From NCBI GenBank assembly GCA_024232965.1, contig JACKQF010000004.1:620001-684000 (forward strand): a DNA stretch of 64,000 bases, in the 5' to 3' direction. The translations under genes were made by a program, and so were the position numbers. The notes below the pieces were generated by a model. It was not told the DNA's origin. It did no database searches and was given only the letters and a program-made list of their open reading frames with translations. Source of the DNA: Verrucomicrobiaceae bacterium. GTDB lineage: Bacteria > Verrucomicrobiota > Verrucomicrobiia > Verrucomicrobiales > Verrucomicrobiaceae. Shown here in pieces: positions 9,946 through 18,096 of the stretch (position 1 is the stretch's first letter; each line of letters starts with the position of its first letter).

Positions 9946-11739
9946 ATGCGCATCGCCCTCCTCCACTACACCAAACCACCCGTCATCGGTGGAGTGGAGA
10001 GAGTCATCGCCGATCAAGCCCAGGCCCTGCGGGAGCTGGGCCATGAGGTGGTGGTCGTAAACCGCGAGGACATGCTGGAGTTGCAGAACTCCATGGAATG
10101 CCGCCGAGTCGCAGGCTCTCCAGACCCTACGGAATGCCGACGAGTCGTCGACTCTCCATTCCTTAATCCCTCGCGCGAAATCAAAAAGCACAGACAGGGC
10201 CTCCCTCACTGGCATCAAGACGGCGCTTTTTGTTTCATCACTTGGCGGCTGGCGGATTCATTACCGGCAGATCTAGTGCGGAGTTGGGACATTGATCGGA
10301 AGACTTGGGAGGGCGCCCATCCAAAACCCTGGACATACGAAGAGGCAAAGGAGTTCCAAGATCGCTTTGGTGATCGCCTGGAAGAGTGGCTCGATCAGGG
10401 AGCTGGGAAGTGCCTTTTAGCAGAACCGCGATGCGCCACCGAAGTCGAAAAGGCGCTGCAGTTCTTCAACGGCCAACGCTACCAACTCCACAGCTATGTC
10501 GTGATGCCGAACCACGTTCATGTGCTCGTGCGTTTCTTCGACGGGTTTCCCATTCAAAAGGTCGTGCAAAACTGGAAGGAGAGATCCGCGAAGGCTATCA
10601 ATGCCGTACTAGGTCAGACCGGCACCGTTTGGATGGCTGGATATTTCGATCGCCTCATCCGTAGCGAAGAACACCTTGAGTTTGCTAGCCGATACATCGA
10701 CAGCAATCCAACAAGGGCCAAGCTAAAAAGGGGCTTTGCGCTATGGAATGCCGACGACTCGTCGGCGCTCCCCACCATCGACGATTCGTCGGTGCTCTCA
10801 CCTGCCGCAATCCTCGTGCACAACGTGTTCACGATGCCGTTTGACCTTGCGTGGACGACTGAGCTTCATGCGTTGGCAGCGCTGCATCCAGAGATTCGAT
10901 GGATCAATTGGATCCATGATGTCGCAGCGGTGAATCCGCACTACGCCCATCTGCATTGGGACGGCGAAGACCTGAAACGGCTCAGCCTCCCCCCGCCGAA
11001 CACCGTCAACATTGCGGTCTCAGCAGTTCGTCAGCAGGACTATGCCCGCGCCACGGGCCTTGATCCTGCGCAGATCCACGTCATCCCCAATGGCATTGAT
11101 CCCGTGCGGGTTCTGGGGCTCACGCAACGCATCGCTGCTGCGGCAGACGCTGGAGGGTGGTGGGAAAGCAATGTCATTCTTGTGCACCCGGCACGCATCC
11201 TGCGACGCAAAAACCTGGAGATGGCCATCCACGTCACCGCAAATCTGAAATCGCTGGGACTCTCCCCGCGCTACATCGTCACAGGCGCGCCAGATCCCCA
11301 TCAGGCAGATGGGGCGGCCTATTTCAACGAGCTGCAGGACCTGATCAAGAAGCTGAATCTCCAGGACGAGGTAACATTTCTCGCTGCCGACGGAGCCCCA
11401 CTGACCGACGATGACGTGCGCTCACTTTACGCAGTCGGCGATGCTTTGTTCTTCCCAAGCACGGGCGAGGGTTTTGGCCTTCCGTTGCTGGAGGCGGCCA
11501 TCCATCGACTGCCGATCTGGTGCTCGGATCTGCCCGTGCATCGAGAGGTTCTTGGCGCGGCCGCCCACTTCTTCCCCGCCGATTGCGACCCCGCCGCCCT
11601 TGCCTCTTCGTTGCGGGAATGGATCGGGACGGACCGCAGTTTTCAGCTTCGCAAAAAGATCTGGCGGGAGGCCTCCTGGCAGCAGCTTTGCAAAGAACGG
11701 CTTGAGCCGCTCCTCACAATCGGTATCGAAAAGACATGA
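9946..11739 (+). CDS. GT4 glycosyltransferase with an in-frame HUH (RAYT-like) transposase inside it
   Basis: One uninterrupted 597-residue frame holds two unrelated proteins. Residues 1-48 are the first GT-B strand, helix and strand (MRIALLHYTKPPVIGGVERV ... LGHEVVVVN). Residues about 285-597 resume the glycosyltransferase with AAILVHNVFTMPFDL and the C-terminal donor domain, including the EX7E motif Glu508-Glu516 (GEGFGLPLLE). Between them, residues about 50-284 are a complete Y1/REP-associated transposase with HUH His190 and His192 (MPNHVH) and a candidate catalytic Tyr250 (SRYIDSNP), flanked by REP-like palindromes. The insert keeps the host frame and contains no stop. It follows leuS by 3 bases and overlaps glgB by ATGA. 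Whether the transferase still works is unknown; the insert sits in a loop of the acceptor-side Rossmann domain, so tolerance is possible. Confidence 0.9.
   Translation: MRIALLHYTKPPVIGGVERVIADQAQALRELGHEVVVVNREDMLELQNSMECRRVAGSPDPTECRRVVDSPFLNPSREIKKHRQGLPHWHQDGAFCFITWRLADSLPADLVRSWDIDRKTWEGAHPKPWTYEEAKEFQDRFGDRLEEWLDQGAGKCLLAEPRCATEVEKALQFFNGQRYQLHSYVVMPNHVHVLVRFFDGFPIQKVVQNWKERSAKAINAVLGQTGTVWMAGYFDRLIRSEEHLEFASRYIDSNPTRAKLKRGFALWNADDSSALPTIDDSSVLSPAAILVHNVFTMPFDLAWTTELHALAALHPEIRWINWIHDVAAVNPHYAHLHWDGEDLKRLSLPPPNTVNIAVSAVRQQDYARATGLDPAQIHVIPNGIDPVRVLGLTQRIAAAADAGGWWESNVILVHPARILRRKNLEMAIHVTANLKSLGLSPRYIVTGAPDPHQADGAAYFNELQDLIKKLNLQDEVTFLAADGAPLTDDDVRSLYAVGDALFFPSTGEGFGLPLLEAAIHRLPIWCSDLPVHREVLGAAAHFFPADCDPAALASSLREWIGTDRSFQLRKKIWREASWQQLCKERLEPLLTIGIEKT
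10095..10157 (+). repeat. REP-like palindromes, left pair
   Basis: Two direct copies 36 bases apart, each opening GGAATGCCG and containing a CGACGAGTCGTCG-type palindrome (the first copy is degenerate: CCGCCGAGTCGCAGG). Each ends in CTCTCCA. The same unit recurs at the right end of the embedded transposase, as expected of REPs mobilised by a RAYT-type enzyme. They are translated here as ECRRVAGSP and ECRRVVDSP. Confidence 0.75.
10745..10799 (+). repeat. REP-like palindromes, right pair
   Basis: Two copies 27 bases apart. The first opens GGAATG and holds CCGACGACTCGTCGG, a palindrome broken only at its central base. The second holds CGACGATTCGTCGG. They are in the same orientation as the left pair and are translated as NADDSSAL and IDDSSVL before the glycosyltransferase sequence resumes. 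Confidence 0.75.
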
Positions 11740-13925
11740 TTTCCCCCTACACCTCTAAAGCGGAAGTCCTGGCTCTGCTAGAAGCGCGCCATGGCGACCC
11801 GTTTGCCTTTCTTGGACGTCAGCCCGCAGGTGGCGGACGGACCCTGATCAGGGGATTTCAGCCCTCGGCCGCGAGTGCGCGTTGCGTCCTGCCCGATGGC
11901 ACCAGTTTGGAGGCGGAGCGAATTCACCACCACGGGCTCTTTGAGTTACTCCTGCCTCCAGAAAAAACCGAGAGCGCCTACGAATGGGAATTCACTACAT
12001 TCGAAGGCCACGCCTGGAAAACCGCAGACCCGTATGGGTTCGGCCCACTGCTTGGCTCCCAGGACATGCATTATTTCCGGGAAGGCACTCATCGCAGACT
12101 CTATGACTGCCTTGGCGCGCACCCCATGACAATTGACGGAGTGAAAGGCACACGCTTCGCGGTCTGGGCGCCCAATGCCCGTCGCGTCAGCGTCGTCGGC
12201 AACTTCAATCAGTGGGATGGCCGTGTCCATCCAATGCGCCTGCGTATCGAAGGTGGCATCTGGGAACTTTTCCTCCCCCTCGTGGGCCCAGGAGACCACT
12301 ACAAGTTCGAGCTCCTTTCCCCAGAGAATCAGGTGCTGCTCAAGAGCGACCCGATGGCCGTCTTTTCCCAGCACGGCACCCAAACGGCCAGTCTCGTCTT
12401 CGATTTAGACCTTTACCCGTGGCAGGACCAGGAGTGGCTGCAAAAGCGGACTCGCAACGATCTTTACCACGAACCGATGAGCATCTACGAGGTGCACCCC
12501 GGATCCTGGAAACGGGTACCCGCAGAGGGCAACCGCTGGCAAACTTGGCGTGAACTTGCCGATGATCTCATCCCTTACGTCAAAGACCTGAACTTCACCC
12601 ACGTCGAACTGATGGGCGTGGCAGAGCATCCCTTTGACGGCTCATGGGGCTACCAAGTGACTGGCTATTATGCACCTACCAGTCGATTCGGGAATCCAGA
12701 CGACTTCCGTTACTTCGTGGATAAATGCCACCAAAACGGCGTCGGCGTAATCCTCGACTGGGTGCCTGGACACTTCCCCAAGGACGCCCATGGGCTCGCC
12801 CGATTTGACGGCACTGCCCTCTACGAACACGAAGATCCGCGGCAGGGAGAGCACCAAGACTGGGGCACGCTTATCTTTAACTACGGTCGCAACGAGGTGC
12901 GCAACTTCCTCGTCGCGAACGCCCTGTTCTGGATGGAGGAATACCACATCGATGGACTCCGTGTCGATGCGGTAGCCTCCATGCTCTACCTCGATTACTC
13001 CCGCAAAGCAGGCGAGTGGTTGCCAAACGCGCATGGCGGTCGCGAAAACCTGGAAGCCATCGCCTTCATGAAGGAACTGAACGGCATCTGCTACGCGGAA
13101 CATCCCGGTGCAACCATCATTGCGGAAGAGAGCACAGCATGGCCAGGGGTCTCCAAGCCAGTCGATAGCGGCGGCCTCGGCTTTGGCTTCAAGTGGAACA
13201 TGGGCTGGATGAACGACAGCCTCAAGTACATGGCGGAGGACCCCATCCACCGGAAGTACCATCATGGAAAGGCCACCTTCTCCATGCTTTATGCATACGA
13301 CGAGAATTTCATCCTCGTCCTGAGCCACGATGAAGTCGTGCATGGCAAGGGATCAATGATCAACAAGATGCCGGGTGATCGCTGGCAAAAATTCGCTAAC
13401 CTGCGCATGTTCTATGGCTGGATGTGGGCACACCCAGGCAAGAAGCTACTGTTCATGGGCAGCGAATTTGGGCAGTGGAGCGAGTGGAAGAACGACACCA
13501 GTCTCGACTGGCACCTCTTCCTTGGCGAGGAACACGCAGGCCTTCAAAAGCTGGTGCGTGATCTCAATTTACTCTACACCACAAAGCCTGCTTTGAACGC
13601 CCTGGATCACCAACCTGGCGGTTACGAATGGCTAGATGCCAATGATGGAGACAACAGCATCTTCACCTTCACTCGAACCGAGCCATCCGGCCAAAAGATC
13701 TACGTCGCCATCAATGCCACCCCCGTCCCTCGCCCTGGCTATCGCCTCGGCGTCAGCAACCCCGGCAGCTATCGCGAACTCCTAAACTCAGACGCCAAAG
13801 AATATGGCGGGTCCGGTTTCGTCAATGCCAACCCCATGCAGGCAGAGCAATTGCCGTGGCAAGGACAACCCTGGTCGATTCAATTCGATCTGCCGCCCCT
13901 GGCTGCGGTGTACCTTGGGCAGTGA
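11736..13925 (+). CDS. glgB: 1,4-alpha-glucan branching enzyme
   Basis: 729 residues, full GlgB length: N-terminal N1 module, CBM48 (GTRFAVWAPNARRVSVVGNFN) and a GH13 catalytic barrel. Visible GH13 elements are DWVPGHFPKD, the nucleophile Asp in GLRVDAVASMLYLDYSR, the acid/base Glu in IIAEESTAWPG and LSHDEVVHGKGS. It transfers alpha-1,4 glucan segments to form alpha-1,6 branches in glycogen. Its ATG overlaps the stop of the glycosyltransferase by four bases (ATGA), so that neighbour may also act in alpha-glucan metabolism. Confidence 0.98.
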   Translation: MISPYTSKAEVLALLEARHGDPFAFLGRQPAGGGRTLIRGFQPSAASARCVLPDGTSLEAERIHHHGLFELLLPPEKTESAYEWEFTTFEGHAWKTADPYGFGPLLGSQDMHYFREGTHRRLYDCLGAHPMTIDGVKGTRFAVWAPNARRVSVVGNFNQWDGRVHPMRLRIEGGIWELFLPLVGPGDHYKFELLSPENQVLLKSDPMAVFSQHGTQTASLVFDLDLYPWQDQEWLQKRTRNDLYHEPMSIYEVHPGSWKRVPAEGNRWQTWRELADDLIPYVKDLNFTHVELMGVAEHPFDGSWGYQVTGYYAPTSRFGNPDDFRYFVDKCHQNGVGVILDWVPGHFPKDAHGLARFDGTALYEHEDPRQGEHQDWGTLIFNYGRNEVRNFLVANALFWMEEYHIDGLRVDAVASMLYLDYSRKAGEWLPNAHGGRENLEAIAFMKELNGICYAEHPGATIIAEESTAWPGVSKPVDSGGLGFGFKWNMGWMNDSLKYMAEDPIHRKYHHGKATFSMLYAYDENFILVLSHDEVVHGKGSMINKMPGDRWQKFANLRMFYGWMWAHPGKKLLFMGSEFGQWSEWKNDTSLDWHLFLGEEHAGLQKLVRDLNLLYTTKPALNALDHQPGGYEWLDANDGDNSIFTFTRTEPSGQKIYVAINATPVPRPGYRLGVSNPGSYRELLNSDAKEYGGSGFVNANPMQAEQLPWQGQPWSIQFDLPPLAAVYLGQ

Positions 13926-14056
13926 AGATGTCCAGGCGATAGGCCAGTCTCGCGGCAGCTACGTTCTCCAGCTCCCGAGATACTTTGTCTAGACCCCTGC
14001 ACGGATCGTTTTTGTCGTTGAAAGATCGGCTTTTGGCGACAGTATTTGACCCCGGA

Positions 14057-14075
14057 AAGTCTAAGCAATAGACTT
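14057..14075. promoter_or_regulatory. 7-bp inverted repeat upstream of the sialate O-acetylesterase gene
   Basis: AAGTCTA and TAGACTT are perfect complementary arms around a five-base loop, ending 25 bases before the ATG at 14100. Position and size fit an operator or a short leader hairpin. No regulator can be assigned. Confidence 0.3.
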
Positions 14076-14099
14076 AATTATCAACTCCCCCCAACTATT

Positions 14100-15710
14100 A
14101 TGAAACCCCTCCGCATCTGTTTGGCCATCGCCGCATCTTTTGCACCTGCGATTCACGCCGACGTGAGCCTTCCGGTCATCTTCTCCGATCACATGGTACT
14201 ACAGCAGGGACGCGCAGTGCCCGTCTGGGGGAAAGCCGCCGTAGGTGAGGAGGTCACCATCACCTTTGCCGGGCAGTCAGTGAAGGCCAAGACGGATGAC
14301 AAAGGACAATGGAAAGCAGAGCTGGCAGCACTCACAGCCAATGCAACCGGTGCGGACCTAGTCGTGGCCGGCAAAAACACGATCACACTCAAGGACGTGC
14401 TGGTCGGCGAGGTCTGGGTTTGCTCCGGTCAATCCAACATGCAGTGGACTGTGAGCCAGGCAGCAAATGCTGAGGCGGAGGCCGCTGCGGCGAACTACCC
14501 GCAAATCCGCATGTTCAATGTGGAGCGCATCACGGCGCAGAAGCCCGGCGTTGACTGCAAGGGCCAGTGGAATGTCACGACACCACAGACAGTCGGGCAA
14601 TTCTCTGCCGTCGGCTTCTATTTTGGCCGCCACCTGCATCAGGCACTCAAGGTTCCTGTCGGCCTCATCAATACCTCCTGGGGCGGCACACGAGTCGAGG
14701 CGTGGACAAGCACCGAGGCACTGAAAGAGCGCCCCTGTGCTCGGGACATGCTGAAGGATTGGGCGAGCGCAATCGCCAAATGGGATGATGCCAAAGAAAA
14801 GGCCGCATTTGAAAAACGCACAGCCGAGTGGAAAGCACAGGTCGCCAAAATCAATGCCGACAATGCCAAACTGCCCGCCGGCAAACCCAAAGCCAAGCCA
14901 CCCGGCGCGCCCCGACCATCGGAAAATCCCAACGCAACTCCGCATCATCCATCAGTGCTCTTTAACGGCATGGTGGCACCACTGATCCCCTACGCTTTTC
15001 AGGGCGCGATCTGGTATCAGGGCGAATCGAATCAGCGCCGCGCTTTCCAGTATCAGGAACTGCTGCCAACCATGATCAACGATTGGCGCAAGCGCTGGAA
15101 CAACGAGTTCCCCTTCTACATCGTGCAGTTGGCGGCCTTTGGAAATGGCAAACCACCGGCGACAGAGCCCGGCATTCCCGATACTTGGGCAGAACTTCAA
15201 GAGGCACAGTTGCTGACCGCACAGACGTTACCAAAAACTGGGCTCGCCGTCATCAATGACATTGGTGAAGTCGGCAACATCCACCCCAAGAACAAGCAAG
15301 AGGTCGGTCGCCGCCTTGCCCTCTGGGCGTTGGCCAAGGATTACGGCAGGGACGCCACCGTCTTCAGCGGCCCGATGTACAAGAGTTCCAGCATCAAGAA
15401 CGGCAAAGTGCATGTGCAGTTTGACTACATCGGTAGCGGCCTCAAAACACGCAATGGCGAAGCCCCTGGCCCCTTCCAGATCGCTGGTGCGGATGGCAAG
15501 TGGGTCGTTGCCAAGGCAAAGATCGAAGGCGACGAAGTCGTCGTCTGGAGCGACGCGATCAAAGACCCCATCGGCGTTCGCTACGCATGGGCATCCTGGC
15601 CTGAAGGCGTCAACTTGATCAACAAAGAGGGCCTACCCGCCTCGTGCTTCCGCACGGACGATCTGCCACCATCGACGCTGGGCGTCGTATCTCCGTTTGC
15701 TGAAAAGTAA
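14100..15710 (+). CDS. Secreted sialate O-acetylesterase (SGNH hydrolase)
   Basis: 536 residues from the ATG at 14100, which begins a signal peptide (MKPLRICLAIAASFAPAIHA); an upstream TTG in the same frame is rejected. SASA/DUF303 family. Block I is VCSGQSNMQW (Ser nucleophile) and IWYQGESN is the second family block. Its expected reaction is removal of O-acetyl groups from sialic acids or other glycans outside the cell. The first 80 residues after the signal form an Ig-like module typical of the family. A Lys/Pro-rich insertion lies near residues 255-285 (GKPKAKPPGAPRPSENP). It fits with the sialidases further right. Confidence 0.9.
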   Translation: MKPLRICLAIAASFAPAIHADVSLPVIFSDHMVLQQGRAVPVWGKAAVGEEVTITFAGQSVKAKTDDKGQWKAELAALTANATGADLVVAGKNTITLKDVLVGEVWVCSGQSNMQWTVSQAANAEAEAAAANYPQIRMFNVERITAQKPGVDCKGQWNVTTPQTVGQFSAVGFYFGRHLHQALKVPVGLINTSWGGTRVEAWTSTEALKERPCARDMLKDWASAIAKWDDAKEKAAFEKRTAEWKAQVAKINADNAKLPAGKPKAKPPGAPRPSENPNATPHHPSVLFNGMVAPLIPYAFQGAIWYQGESNQRRAFQYQELLPTMINDWRKRWNNEFPFYIVQLAAFGNGKPPATEPGIPDTWAELQEAQLLTAQTLPKTGLAVINDIGEVGNIHPKNKQEVGRRLALWALAKDYGRDATVFSGPMYKSSSIKNGKVHVQFDYIGSGLKTRNGEAPGPFQIAGADGKWVVAKAKIEGDEVVVWSDAIKDPIGVRYAWASWPEGVNLINKEGLPASCFRTDDLPPSTLGVVSPFAEK

Positions 15711-15717
15711 TCGCTCG

Positions 15718-15750
15718 GGAGTCGGACCCATCACTCGATGGTCCGACTCC
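15718..15750. terminator. Hairpin between convergent genes
   Basis: Perfect 11-bp arms GGAGTCGGACC and GGTCCGACTCC around an 11-base loop, placed between the stops of the esterase (plus) and asd (minus). There is no strong T-tract on either side, so it may act as a bidirectional attenuating hairpin rather than a classic intrinsic terminator. Confidence 0.65.
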
Positions 15751-15761
15751 TAACGCGAAAG

Positions 15762-16790
15762 TTACAGGCACTCTGCGATTTGCACCGCATTCAGCGCCGC
15801 GCCCTTGAGCAACTGGTCGCCAGCGACCCAGAAGCACAATCCATTGTCCAGGGCGCAATCCATGCGTAGGCGACCCACCGCGCAGTTGTCTTTCCCGGCT
15901 GCATCCAATGGCAGGGGGTACTTCTTCGCCGCTGGATCATCCACCACATCCAAGCCAGGAGCGCCCGCCAGAACGGCACGCGCGGCTTCGACAGTGATGG
16001 GTTTTTCGAACTCGGCAGAAATGGCCACGCTGTGCGCGCGGAAGACCGGCACCCGCACGCAAGTCACGGAGGCGCGGAAATCGGGGTGATGCATGATTTT
16101 GCGACCCTCATTTTCCAGCTTCATCTCTTCCTTCGTGTAACCAGAGTCCAAAAAGGAATCCACCTGTGGCAGGACGTTGAAAGCGATCTGGTGGGGATAG
16201 ACCCGCACCTCCGACTCAGGCAACCGAGCATCATCCCAGGCAGTCCGACCACCATTGGCCCAGGCACGGCTCTGGCGGGCCAGTTCCTCGATGGCCTGCG
16301 CGCCCGTGCCTGACACCGCCTGATAGCTGGAGGCAAACACACGCTTTACACCAAAGGCCTGATGCAGCGGATAGAGCGCCATGAGGCTGATGGCCGTCGT
16401 GCAGTTCGGGTTCGCAATGATTCCCTGGTGATTCTTCACGTCCGCCGCGTTAACCTCCGGCACCACCAGTGGCACCGTCGGATCCATGCGAAATGCGGAG
16501 GAATTATCCACCACCACTGCGCCAGCCTTGACGGCATACGGGGCAAATTCCTTGCTGATGCCACCGCCAGCGCTGAAGAGCGCAATGTCCACACCCTCAA
16601 AGCTCTCTGGCGTCAGTTCCTTGATGATGATGTCCTGCCCTTTGAATTTGAGTGTCTTCCCAGCGCTGCGGGCGGATGCCAGCAGGGTAAGTTGGCTGAT
16701 CGGAAAGTGACGCTCTTCCAGGCAGCGGATCATTTCCGCGCCTACCGCGCCGGTGGCTCCGACGATGGCGACATGCTTGGGCTGACTCAT
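15762..16790 (-). CDS. asd: Aspartate-semialdehyde dehydrogenase
   Basis: 342 residues from the ATG at 16790 (MSQPKHVAIVGATGAVG); the longer frame to 16868 adds 26 unconserved residues. The NADP-binding GATGAVG, the active-site Cys in NPNCTTA and the catalytic His region RVPVFRAHS are all present. It reduces aspartyl phosphate to aspartate semialdehyde for lysine, diaminopimelate, threonine and methionine synthesis. Divergent from holA across a 109-base gap. Confidence 0.97.
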   Translation of the reverse strand: MSQPKHVAIVGATGAVGAEMIRCLEERHFPISQLTLLASARSAGKTLKFKGQDIIIKELTPESFEGVDIALFSAGGGISKEFAPYAVKAGAVVVDNSSAFRMDPTVPLVVPEVNAADVKNHQGIIANPNCTTAISLMALYPLHQAFGVKRVFASSYQAVSGTGAQAIEELARQSRAWANGGRTAWDDARLPESEVRVYPHQIAFNVLPQVDSFLDSGYTKEEMKLENEGRKIMHHPDFRASVTCVRVPVFRAHSVAISAEFEKPITVEAARAVLAGAPGLDVVDDPAAKKYPLPLDAAGKDNCAVGRLRMDCALDNGLCFWVAGDQLLKGAALNAVQIAECL

Positions 16791-16899
16791 ATTAGGGGAT
16801 GCGAGGGTTGGGTTAAAAAGGGCGGCCAAATTACGTCCTCCTCTGCTAGATGCAACGCCTGCTTGCACGAAACGTCAGAACGGTCCAAAGATCTCTGCC

Positions 16900-18039
16900 A
16901 TGCCGCCCCCCAAAAAAGCCACCGCCAACAGCCAGGTGACCGTCTTCATCGGCTCCGATGAAGGCCGCGTCAAAGAGGCGGCGCTGACCTTGGTGCGGAA
17001 GTTGACCCCACCTGATTCGGGGGATTTTTCAAACGACATCATCGACGGCGGAGCCGACAATGCCGAGCACGCTGGCACGATCTGCAACAACGTCATACAG
17101 GCTCTCCAGACCCTGCCTTTCTTCGGCGGTACCAAGGTCGTCTGGCTAAAAACCGCCACTTTTCTGGGAGATAGCGTCACTGGCCGGGCCGAGGCGGCGG
17201 TTAGTGGATTCGAAGGGATTCTCGACTGCATTGAAGCAGGGCTAGGTCCAGAGGTCCGCTTCGTCATTAGTGCCACCGCCATCGACAAACGCCGCAGTGC
17301 CTGGAAGCGCCTCTCCAAGCTGGCCAACATCGAGGTCTTCGATAAGCCCGACACCTCCAAGGCTGGCTGGGAACAGGCCGTCCTGGCCGAGGCCAATCGG
17401 AAGGCTCGTGACATGGGCATCACCTTTGAATCCGGTGCGTTAGAATTGCTCGTTCAGATGGCTGGCGATGACACACGCCAGATGGCGAACGAAATGGAGA
17501 AGATCGATCTCTACCTGGGCGAACGTCGTCGCGCCGGTCTCGCCACAGTCCGAAATCTCGTCTCCATGAGCCGCGCAGGCGTCATTTGGGAAATAGGCAA
17601 TGCCATCGGTGCCCGCGATTTGCAACGCGCACTGGAACTTCTTGGCACTCTCATTCACCAAGGTCAGAACCCTGTCGGGCTACTCCTCGCCGCCATTGTT
17701 CCGCGTGTCCGCAGCCTGTTGCTGGTTAAAGATCTGGCCTCCCGCTTCAAGCTGAACCGGAACGGCTACGGTGCCTTTTGCAATTCTCTGGAAGCCCTTC
17801 CAGAATCAGCCACCGGCCACCTGCCACGCAAAAAAGACGGCACCGGCTTCAATGCCTTCCCTCTCTTCCTAGCGCTCGGAGAGACCGGCAGATACACGCT
17901 GCAAGAACTCCACGAAGCCTATCGCGCCTGTCTCGACGCCAACGTAAAGCTGGTGACGACCCAGTTGGACAACAAACTCGTCCTCGAGCGCCTCTTGGTT
18001 CAAATCCTGACTCCACGGAAAAAGGCGCAGGCCGCCTGA
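16900..18039 (+). CDS. holA: DNA polymerase III delta subunit
   Basis: 379 residues, close to the usual 330-350 with a longer N-terminus. Recognisable HolA features: an N-terminal clamp-loader ATPase-like fold with QTLPFFGGTKVVWLKTATF, the central GDDTRQMANEMEKIDLYLG, and the C-terminal collar domain with LIHQGQNPVGLLLAAIVPRVRSLL. It is the wrench subunit that opens the beta sliding clamp. Sequence similarity in this family is low, but the order of elements is convincing. Confidence 0.9.
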   Translation: MPPPKKATANSQVTVFIGSDEGRVKEAALTLVRKLTPPDSGDFSNDIIDGGADNAEHAGTICNNVIQALQTLPFFGGTKVVWLKTATFLGDSVTGRAEAAVSGFEGILDCIEAGLGPEVRFVISATAIDKRRSAWKRLSKLANIEVFDKPDTSKAGWEQAVLAEANRKARDMGITFESGALELLVQMAGDDTRQMANEMEKIDLYLGERRRAGLATVRNLVSMSRAGVIWEIGNAIGARDLQRALELLGTLIHQGQNPVGLLLAAIVPRVRSLLLVKDLASRFKLNRNGYGAFCNSLEALPESATGHLPRKKDGTGFNAFPLFLALGETGRYTLQELHEAYRACLDANVKLVTTQLDNKLVLERLLVQILTPRKKAQAA

Positions 18040-18096
18040 TCGCAGCCGACGGTCAAATGATTGCACTGGCCGCTGGCAGACGTTTGTTTCCGTCGG

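Larger units (their letters stand above)
10093..10799 (+). mobile_element. REP/RAYT-like element inserted in the glycosyltransferase gene
   Basis: The element spans two REP-like copies at its left end (10095-10121 and 10131-10157), a transposase-like segment and two REP-like copies at its right end (10745-10771 and 10776-10799). An internal ATG at 10093 could start the transposase on its own. The sequence LPHWHQDGAFCFITWRLADSLP opens the Y1 domain, and the domain ends at KLKRGFALW; in stand-alone relatives a stop usually follows soon after, but here translation passes through the right REPs back into the glycosyltransferase. Element boundaries are approximate because no clear target duplication is seen. 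Confidence 0.75.

Noticed and set aside
9946..11739. Splitting the glycosyltransferase/transposase frame into separate genes
   Set aside because: There is no stop codon at either junction; the sequence supports a single frame, so the element is annotated as nested.
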